A stretch of DNA of 64,000 nucleotides from NCBI RefSeq assembly GCF_026340465.1, contig NZ_JAPEPC010000001.1, positions 4,779,001 to 4,843,000 on the forward strand, in the 5' to 3' direction. Position numbers and translations under genes: made by a program. Below the pieces are notes generated by a model. That model searched no databases and was not told the origin of the DNA. It saw nothing but the letters and a program-made list of their open reading frames with translations. This stretch comes from Streptomyces sp. NBC_01306. Its GTDB lineage: Bacteria > Actinomycetota > Actinomycetes > Streptomycetales > Streptomycetaceae. Positions 59,044 through 64,000 of this stretch are shown here, in pieces; within the stretch, counting starts at the first letter, position 1; every line of letters starts with the position of its first letter.

Positions 59044-60039
59044 CTATGCCCCGTGGCACTCCCGGTAGGCGCTCCCCGACCCGCACCAGCACCCCGCGTT
59101 GCGGGCCGGCGGCCACGGTACGGCCCGGCCGCGGGCTGCCAGTGTGGTGGCGTACAGGGGGAGCAGTTCCGTCTCCGACGGGGACGCCGACTCCGAGGCT
59201 GCGAAAGCCTCGTACGACGGGATGCTTCCCGTCACGATGCCCAGGTTGGTCGTGCCCGCCGCGGACAGTTCCCGCAGTGCCGCTTCGATTTCGATCAGGT
59301 GCGTCGCGTGGGAGGGGTACTCCGACTCCAGGGCCGGGTACGCCGCCAGGAGTTCGGCGAGTTCCTGGGCCTGCCAGTGCAGGACCGCCACCGGGAACGG
59401 GCGGGACAGCGCCGCCCGGTAGGTGCCCAACTCCGACTGGAGGCGGGCGATTTCCGCGCGCAGGACCGCCGGGTCGTTCGAGCCGAGGGCCCACAGGCGG
59501 TTCGGGTCGTGGAGTTCGTCCAGGCTGATGTCGCCGGTGTGCAGGGAGTCCGCCAGGGCGTCCCAGGCGTCGTGCTCGTTGCCCAGTGCCCTGCTCACGC
59601 GGTGCCGGCCCGTGAGAAGGGCCTGGGCCGCGTACGGGACCTCTTCCGCCGGGTCGACCAGCAGGGTCAGGGCCTTGGTGAAGGTGGCGTGGGCGGCGTC
59701 CGGTTCGTCGTGGGCCTCCAGGGTCTCCGCGACGATCGCCCACGGAGCCGGGTCCTGCGGCGTGGAGGCGCGGATGCCGTCGATCATGGCGCGGGCTTCC
59801 GCCTCGTGCCCGTACTCCCACAGGTTGGCCGCCTGTAGAGCCTTGATCAGGGCGAGGTTCTCGGCCGGGCCTGTCAGCAGCCGGTCGTAGAGCGTCGTGG
59901 CGCGGGCGCGGTCGCCGGCCAGTTCCAGGTGGGCCGCGGCCTGGAGCAGCAGCGGCTCCTGGTCCTCCGGGTACTGCTCTGCGGTGCGCAGCAGCCGCTC
60001 GGCTTCGGCGTGGTGATCAGCGGGAGTGTCGGGGCGCAT
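59044..60039 (-). CDS. SEC-C motif protein with TPR-like helices
   Basis: The 331-residue protein has an N-terminal array of helix pairs that look like tetratricopeptide repeats (AERLLRTAEQYPEDQEPLLLQAAAHLELAGDRARATTLYDRLL and following) and ends with a SEC-C zinc motif CWCGSGSAYRECHG, as in SecA and many nucleic-acid or chaperone adaptors. Function is unknown. ATG 60039 is preferred over 60048 because TACGGT stands exactly seven bases upstream, the leaderless layout. Confidence 0.83.
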   Translation of the reverse strand: MRPDTPADHHAEAERLLRTAEQYPEDQEPLLLQAAAHLELAGDRARATTLYDRLLTGPAENLALIKALQAANLWEYGHEAEARAMIDGIRASTPQDPAPWAIVAETLEAHDEPDAAHATFTKALTLLVDPAEEVPYAAQALLTGRHRVSRALGNEHDAWDALADSLHTGDISLDELHDPNRLWALGSNDPAVLRAEIARLQSELGTYRAALSRPFPVAVLHWQAQELAELLAAYPALESEYPSHATHLIEIEAALRELSAAGTTNLGIVTGSIPSYEAFAASESASPSETELLPLYATTLAARGRAVPWPPARNAGCWCGSGSAYRECHGA

Positions 60040-60046
60040 GCTGCAC

Positions 60047-60052
60047 ACCGTA
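60047..60052 (-). promoter_or_regulatory. Leaderless -10 element (TACGGT) of the SEC-C gene
   Basis: On the minus strand TACGGT is followed by seven bases and ATG 60039; no ribosome-binding site is present. Confidence 0.5.
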
Positions 60053-60091
60053 CTGCCGTACGGGACTCTGGAGACTTCTGGATCCAGCGCT

Positions 60092-60097
60092 TATGGT
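60092..60097 (+). promoter_or_regulatory. Leaderless -10 element (TATGGT) of the sortase gene
   Basis: TATGGT is followed by seven bases and GTG 60105, in frame with the sortase. If this is the promoter, the ATG at 60093 lies within the -10 box and cannot be the start. Confidence 0.5.
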
Positions 60098-60104
60098 GCC
60101 GCCC

Positions 60105-60926
60105 GTGCAGCAGCCGATGCGGGACGCGATTCCGGTAGTGGTGCGGCGGGCGGCCTCACGGCGCCGTACCGTCCTCGCGCGCGGGCTGTGGACCGGCGCC
60201 GAAGTGACCGTGACACTGGGGTTGATCGTGCTGCTGTTCGTCGTGCAGCAGCTGTGGTGGACCAACCGCGAGGCCCGGCAGGGCGCCACCCGTCAGGTGC
60301 AGGCGCTGGAGCGGCAGTGGGACAGCGGCTCGGGGCGCGGAAGTGGTGCGGGCGACGGGGATGTGACTCCTGCCACTCCGTCGCCCCGTCCGGACGGCAG
60401 TCCCGCGGCGGGTTCCGGTGGCCGGTCGCGGCCCACGTCGGGAGGCGGCCAACGCGCGGCCCGTGCGCCCGTCTACGACAAGGCGTACGCGGTGATCCGG
60501 ATCCCGCGCATCGGGATCACCGCGCCGATCGCCCAGGGGGTCAGCAAGCAGAACATTCTCAACAAGGGATATGTAGGGCATTACGTGCAGACCGCCGGGC
60601 CCGGCCAGGCGGGGAACTTCGCGCTCGCCGGACACCGCAACACCCATGGCGAACCGTTCCGTTACATCAACCGGCTGCGGCACGGCGACACCGTCACCAT
60701 CGAGACCGGCAGCGCCGTGTACACGTACGTCGTCGACAAGGGGATCCCGCAGACCTCCGCGCGCGACAGCGGGGTGATCGCCGCCGTGCCGCGCAGCACC
60801 GTCAGGCCGCAGTACGGCTACAGCACGCCCGGCTACTACCTGACCCTGACCACCTGCACCCCCGAGTACACCTCACGCTACCGGCTCGCCATCTGGGCCA
60901 CCCTGCGGTCCATGCGGCCTCGCTGA
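60105..60926 (+). CDS. Class E sortase
   Basis: This 273-residue membrane-anchored transpeptidase attaches proteins to peptidoglycan. It has a basic N-terminus, one anchor (EVTVTLGLIVLLFVVQQLWW), a disordered Gly/Ser/Pro linker of about 70 residues, then the sortase barrel with His in LAGHRNTHGEP, Cys in LTTCTPEYTS and the following Arg in RYRLAIW, so the catalytic triad is complete. Class E sortases act on LAxTG-type signals and help anchor chaplins in Streptomyces. No substrate gene is next to it. GTG 60105 is supported by a leaderless promoter; ATG 60093 is the alternative. Confidence 0.92.
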   Translation: MQQPMRDAIPVVVRRAASRRRTVLARGLWTGAEVTVTLGLIVLLFVVQQLWWTNREARQGATRQVQALERQWDSGSGRGSGAGDGDVTPATPSPRPDGSPAAGSGGRSRPTSGGGQRAARAPVYDKAYAVIRIPRIGITAPIAQGVSKQNILNKGYVGHYVQTAGPGQAGNFALAGHRNTHGEPFRYINRLRHGDTVTIETGSAVYTYVVDKGIPQTSARDSGVIAAVPRSTVRPQYGYSTPGYYLTLTTCTPEYTSRYRLAIWATLRSMRPR

Positions 60927-60969
60927 GCGCACCGGAGCCGGGACACCGCCCCCCAATTGCCGGTGGGGC

Positions 60970-60975
60970 TAAGGT
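60970..60975 (+). promoter_or_regulatory. Leaderless -10 element (TAAGGT) of the DUF3311-symporter operon
   Basis: TAAGGT is followed by seven bases and GTG 60983. Confidence 0.5.
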
Positions 60976-60982
60976 CATTTAC

Positions 60983-61231
60983 GTGCTCAGACGTCGTCCT
61001 CAGTTGTTGTGGCTGCTTGTGCCCTTTGTGCTGTTCCTGGGGGCGGTGCCGTTGGTCAATCGCGTGCGGCCCGTTCTGCTCGGACTGCCCTTTCTCTTCC
61101 TCTGGATGATCGCGGCGACGCTCCTCACGCCGCTCGCCGTCTGGCTCACCCACCGCGCGGACCGGCGTGCGGGCCGGGGCGCGGGCGGGAGCGCGGGCCG
61201 GGGCGCGGATCAGCGGGGTGGTCGTCGGTGA
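60983..61231 (+). CDS. DUF3311 small membrane protein (symporter partner)
   Basis: The 82-residue protein has two transmembrane helices (LLWLLVPFVLFLGAVPLV and LLGLPFLFLWMIAATLLTPLAVWLT) and an Arg/Gly-rich tail. DUF3311 proteins typically sit just before sodium:solute symporter genes, as here, where the next start overlaps this stop (GTGA). It is probably a small accessory subunit. GTG 60983 is chosen from the leaderless promoter; the much longer frame starting at 60026 is antisense and out of frame with the sortase. Confidence 0.8.
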   Translation: MLRRRPQLLWLLVPFVLFLGAVPLVNRVRPVLLGLPFLFLWMIAATLLTPLAVWLTHRADRRAGRGAGGSAGRGADQRGGRR

Positions 61232-62784
61232 ACGCGGCCATCGCCACGTCGATCTTCGCGGTGTTCATGGTCGCGACCGTCGTCCTCGGACTGGTCGCCG
61301 TCCGCGGCGGCCGGACCGGCGGGCTCGCCGAGTGGTCCGTCGGCGGGCGCAGCCTCGGCCCGGTCTTCATCTGGGTCCTGATGGCCGGCGAGGGTTACAC
61401 CAGCTTCAGCTATCTCGGCGCGGCCGGCTGGGGCTACAACTTCGGGGCCCCGGTCCTCTACGTGGTCGCGTACATGTCCTGCGGATACGCCCTCGGCTAC
61501 GTCGTCGGGCCGACGCTCTGGGCGTACGCCGGACGGCACGGTCTCGTCTCGATCACCGACATGATCGCGCACCGCTACGGCAGGCCCTGGCTCGGCGCGG
61601 CCGTCGCCGTCCTCGCGACCGTCTTCCTGCTGCCGTACATCCAGCTCCAGATCACCGGCATGGGTGTCGTCGTCTCGACCATCTCGTACGGGGCCATCAG
61701 CCTCAACTGGGCCTATTTCGTGGCCTTCGCCGTCACCACCGGCTTCGTCGTGATCAGCGGGCTCCGGGGGAGCGCCTGGGTCTCCGTCCTCAAGGACGCG
61801 CTCGTCATCGGCACCCTCGCCTTCCTCGCGCTCTATGTGCCGTTGCACTACTTCGACGGGTACGGCGACTTCCTGCACCGTGTCGTCACCGAGAAGAGCG
61901 ACTGGCTGACCTTCCCCGGCCACGGCGGCTCCGGGCCGGGCGGCAGCGGTCTCGGGCAGGCCTGGTACGTGACGACCTCGCTGCTCAACTCGCTGACCGT
62001 GGTGATCTTCCCGACCACCGTCGCCGGATACCTCGGGGCGCGCAGCGCCGACGTACTGCGCAAGAACGCGGTCTGGCTGCCCGCGTACAACATCCTGCTC
62101 TTCGTCCCGATGTTCCTCGGCCTGGCCGCCCTGTTCGTGGTGCCGCACCTGACCGGCGCCGACTCCAATCTGGCGCTCTTCAAGCTGGTGGTGGACTCGC
62201 TGCCCGCCTGGGCCGTCGGCGTCATCGGGGTCGCGGCGGCGCTCTCCTCGATCGTGCCGATGGCCATCTTCATGCTGGTGATCGGCACGATGTGGGGACG
62301 CAGCGTGCTCTCGCTCGTACCGCGCTGGCAGGAGCGGCAGAAGGGCGCGTCGCAGTGCGTGGTGGTCGTCGCGGGCACGCTGGCGCTGGTGCTGACGTAC
62401 GCCGCGCCCAACACGCTGGTACGCCTGTCCCTCATCTCGTACGAGGGGATGGCGCAGCTCCTGCCGATGCTGCTGCTCGGTCTGGTGTGGCGCCGGCTGA
62501 CGTTGCTCGGCGCGGGCAGCGGACTGGTGGTCGGGGTGGGGGTGGTCTGTGCCTTCGTGTTCAGCGACCACGATCCGGTGTGGGGTGTGAACGCGGGGAT
62601 CGTCGCGCTCGGCGCCAACCTCGTGGTCGCGCTGGCCGTGACGTACGCGGGGCCGCGGGACCGTGACCCGCGGCCGGACGGGGAACTGCTCGCCCGCGAC
62701 CCGATCGGGGCCGCGGGCGGTGGCGGTGGCGGTGGCGGTGGCGATGACGGTGGCGGCGCGGGCGGAGCTGATGTCCTCGCCTGA
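61228..62784 (+). CDS. Sodium:solute symporter (SSS family)
   Basis: The 518-residue transporter has about thirteen helices. Typical features are LAEWSVGGRSLGPVFIWVLMAGEGYTSFSYLGAAGWGYNFG near the N-terminus and the AALSSIVPMAIFMLVIGTMWGRS helix with the Ser/Pro-rich Na2-site region of this family. The relatives are annotated as acetate, pyruvate or monocarboxylate carriers; the substrate is not certain. The C-terminal tail is a run of about ten glycines encoded by a GGC/GGT repeat (62717-62745), likely prone to length change. GTG 61228 overlaps the DUF3311 stop. Confidence 0.9.
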   Translation: MNAAIATSIFAVFMVATVVLGLVAVRGGRTGGLAEWSVGGRSLGPVFIWVLMAGEGYTSFSYLGAAGWGYNFGAPVLYVVAYMSCGYALGYVVGPTLWAYAGRHGLVSITDMIAHRYGRPWLGAAVAVLATVFLLPYIQLQITGMGVVVSTISYGAISLNWAYFVAFAVTTGFVVISGLRGSAWVSVLKDALVIGTLAFLALYVPLHYFDGYGDFLHRVVTEKSDWLTFPGHGGSGPGGSGLGQAWYVTTSLLNSLTVVIFPTTVAGYLGARSADVLRKNAVWLPAYNILLFVPMFLGLAALFVVPHLTGADSNLALFKLVVDSLPAWAVGVIGVAAALSSIVPMAIFMLVIGTMWGRSVLSLVPRWQERQKGASQCVVVVAGTLALVLTYAAPNTLVRLSLISYEGMAQLLPMLLLGLVWRRLTLLGAGSGLVVGVGVVCAFVFSDHDPVWGVNAGIVALGANLVVALAVTYAGPRDRDPRPDGELLARDPIGAAGGGGGGGGGDDGGGAGGADVLA

Positions 62785-62812
62785 GGCGGCCATGCGGCTT
62801 CGCGGGGGCGAG

Positions 62813-62871
62813 GCGTCTCAGTGGCTCGTGTCTCAGCGGTGCGCGTCTCAGCGGTGCGTGTCTCAGTGGCG
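62813..62871. repeat. Four 15-bp tandem repeats
   Basis: The unit CGYGTCTCAGYGGYG occurs at 62827-62841, 62842-62856 and 62857-62871, preceded by a 14-base version at 62813-62826. The stop codon of the leftward MFS gene (62863-62865) lies inside the last unit, and each unit offers the same TGA on the minus strand. Confidence 0.8.
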
Positions 62872-64000
62872 CGGGCGGAGCAGCAGCATGCTGAGCACGC
62901 CCAGCGCCGTCAGACCTGCCGAGACCAGCAGCGGGGCGTTGCTGCCCGCCGGGGCCACCGCGATGACCAGCGCCACCCCGATCGACGAACCGATGTAGCG
63001 CGCCGTGTTGTTGGCGCCCGAGCCCATCGCCGCACGCTCGGGCGGGACGGACCCGACGGCGACGCGCGGCAGGGCGGCGTTCAGCAGCCCGCTGCCCACC
63101 CCGGCGATGAACAGCCCCGGCAGCAGCCGTACCAGCGAGCCCGCACCCACCGCGCCGAGCATCGTCAGCACACCCACCGCGTGCAGGGCGAAGCCGATGG
63201 CCAGCTGATGCCGGGCCTGCACCCGGTCCGCGAGACGCCGGGCCTGGAGCGCGACCAGGAAACCTGTGCCCGACCAGAGCACGAAGAGCCAGGCACCGGT
63301 CAGCGGGGAGATGCCGAGCGCCTGCTGGAGCAGTGCGGGCAGAAAGCTGAACAGCCCGATCACCGCGAGCCCCGTGAACAGCGCCCCCGCCGTCGACGCC
63401 AGGAACTCCGGGCGGCGCAGCAGCCGCAGATCGATCAGCGGTGTCGCGGTGCGCCGCTCCACGGCGACGAACACCGCCGCGAGCACGACCGCCGCGAGCA
63501 GCAGCAGGCCGACGGGGGCGCGCAGCCAGCCGTCCCTGCCGAGCGTCAGCGCGCTGACCAGCGAAGTGAAGGCGAGGCCGAGTGCGGCGGCGCCGGCCAG
63601 ATCGGGGCGGCCGCCGCGCGGGGCCCGCGACTCGGTGAGCGTGCGGGCGGCGACGATCGCGCCGGCCAGGGTGGCCGCCGCGAGCACGCCGTACGTCAGC
63701 CGCCAGCCGTACGGAGCGAGCAGGCCCGCAAGCAGCGGGCCCACCGCGATACCGGCGCTGACGAACGCGCCCCACACACCGGTGGCCCGGATCCGGGCGG
63801 AACCGGCGGGGAAGGCATGGACCAGCAGGCCGAGACTGCTCGCCAGGACCGCCGCGGTCGCCGCGCCCTGGGCGGCGCGGGCGAGCGTGAAGGTGAGCGT
63901 GGTCGGGGCCATGGCGCCCAGCGCGATCGTGAGGGCCAGTCCGAACGTGCCGATCAGGAAGAGCCTGCGCCTGCCGTAGTCGTCGGCGAGGCTGCCCGCC
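62863..64000 (-). CDS. MFS transporter, N-terminus beyond the window
   Basis: The frame is open to the window end, so the start lies outside. At the edge it reads AGSLADDYGRRRLFLIG, the motif A loop between TM2 and TM3; hence about 60 residues are missing. The visible part has ten to eleven helices, with LARAAQGAATAAVLASSLGLL (TM4) and WGAFVSAGIAVGPLLAGLLA (motif C, typical of drug exporters) and a GSGANNTARYIGSSIGVALVIAV segment typical of the 14-TM DHA2 group. It is probably a multidrug or metabolite exporter. The internal ATG at 63912 is not the start. Confidence 0.88.
   Translation of the reverse strand, partial: AGSLADDYGRRRLFLIGTFGLALTIALGAMAPTTLTFTLARAAQGAATAAVLASSLGLLVHAFPAGSARIRATGVWGAFVSAGIAVGPLLAGLLAPYGWRLTYGVLAAATLAGAIVAARTLTESRAPRGGRPDLAGAAALGLAFTSLVSALTLGRDGWLRAPVGLLLLAAVVLAAVFVAVERRTATPLIDLRLLRRPEFLASTAGALFTGLAVIGLFSFLPALLQQALGISPLTGAWLFVLWSGTGFLVALQARRLADRVQARHQLAIGFALHAVGVLTMLGAVGAGSLVRLLPGLFIAGVGSGLLNAALPRVAVGSVPPERAAMGSGANNTARYIGSSIGVALVIAVAPAGSNAPLLVSAGLTALGVLSMLLLRPRH

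Overview
The window is high-GC actinobacterial chromosome, almost certainly Streptomyces. The evidence is the extreme third-position G+C, frequent GTG and TTG starts, a PTS nagE2/nagF-rph-rdgB block, a mec-cysO-cysM sulfur module, class E sortase, DUF3618, DUF445 and DUF4232 proteins, and many TAnnnT promoters placed six or seven bases upstream of start codons (leaderless genes).

Left part, about 1-31.9 kb, is mostly ordinary core and accessory chromosome. It holds an amino-acid permease; a JAMM protease, leader peptide, sulfur carrier and cysteine synthase set; a membrane-anchored PemK-like protein; an MBL hydrolase; N-acetylglucosamine/glucose PTS components; RNase PH and the XTP/dITP pyrophosphatase; tRNA-Leu(UAG) followed by an HNH nuclease; a ProP-like symporter; a Bcp peroxiredoxin; a GroES-like protein; a guanidine-III riboswitch with a guanidinium exporter; two SGNH hydrolases; a class A PBP; and an ABC-2 exporter whose two permeases are separated from the ATPase by three foreign-looking genes. 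Between 28.5 and 30.5 kb lies a decaying patch with two frameshifted genes and one fragment, then a stand-alone LanC-like cyclase.

The centre, 32.1-56.2 kb, is a defence island of twelve recognisable genes in three transcription units. Unit A (leftward, 43.8 to 32.1 kb) is a giant GHKL-ATPase/SF2 helicase fusion, a UvrD-like helicase, a DrmA-like helicase and a DrmB-like DUF1998 protein, each junction overlapping by three or four bases. Unit B (rightward, 44.9-48.9 kb) is an XRE HTH-GHKL ATPase fusion and two unknown proteins, again overlapping. Unit C (leftward, 56.2 to 48.9 kb) is a MORC-like GHKL ATPase, a Z1-domain NTPase, a Vsr endonuclease, a C5-methyltransferase homologue without the catalytic cysteine, and an apparently intact C5-methyltransferase. 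Units A and B diverge from a relatively A+T-rich control region of about 1 kb; units B and C converge with about 20 bp between them. Three different GHKL ATPases in one island, a DISARM-like drmA/drmB pair without the phospholipase-D gene drmC, and a methylation module with an active and a dead-looking methyltransferase make this the most interesting part of the window. My working inference is that methylation by unit C marks self DNA, GHKL and helicase proteins recognise and process foreign DNA, and the XRE-GHKL protein regulates or triggers the response.

Right part, 56.8-64 kb, returns to ordinary chromosome: an APC permease, a YrhK-like membrane protein, a SEC-C protein, a class E sortase, a DUF3311/sodium:solute symporter pair and an MFS transporter cut by the window end.
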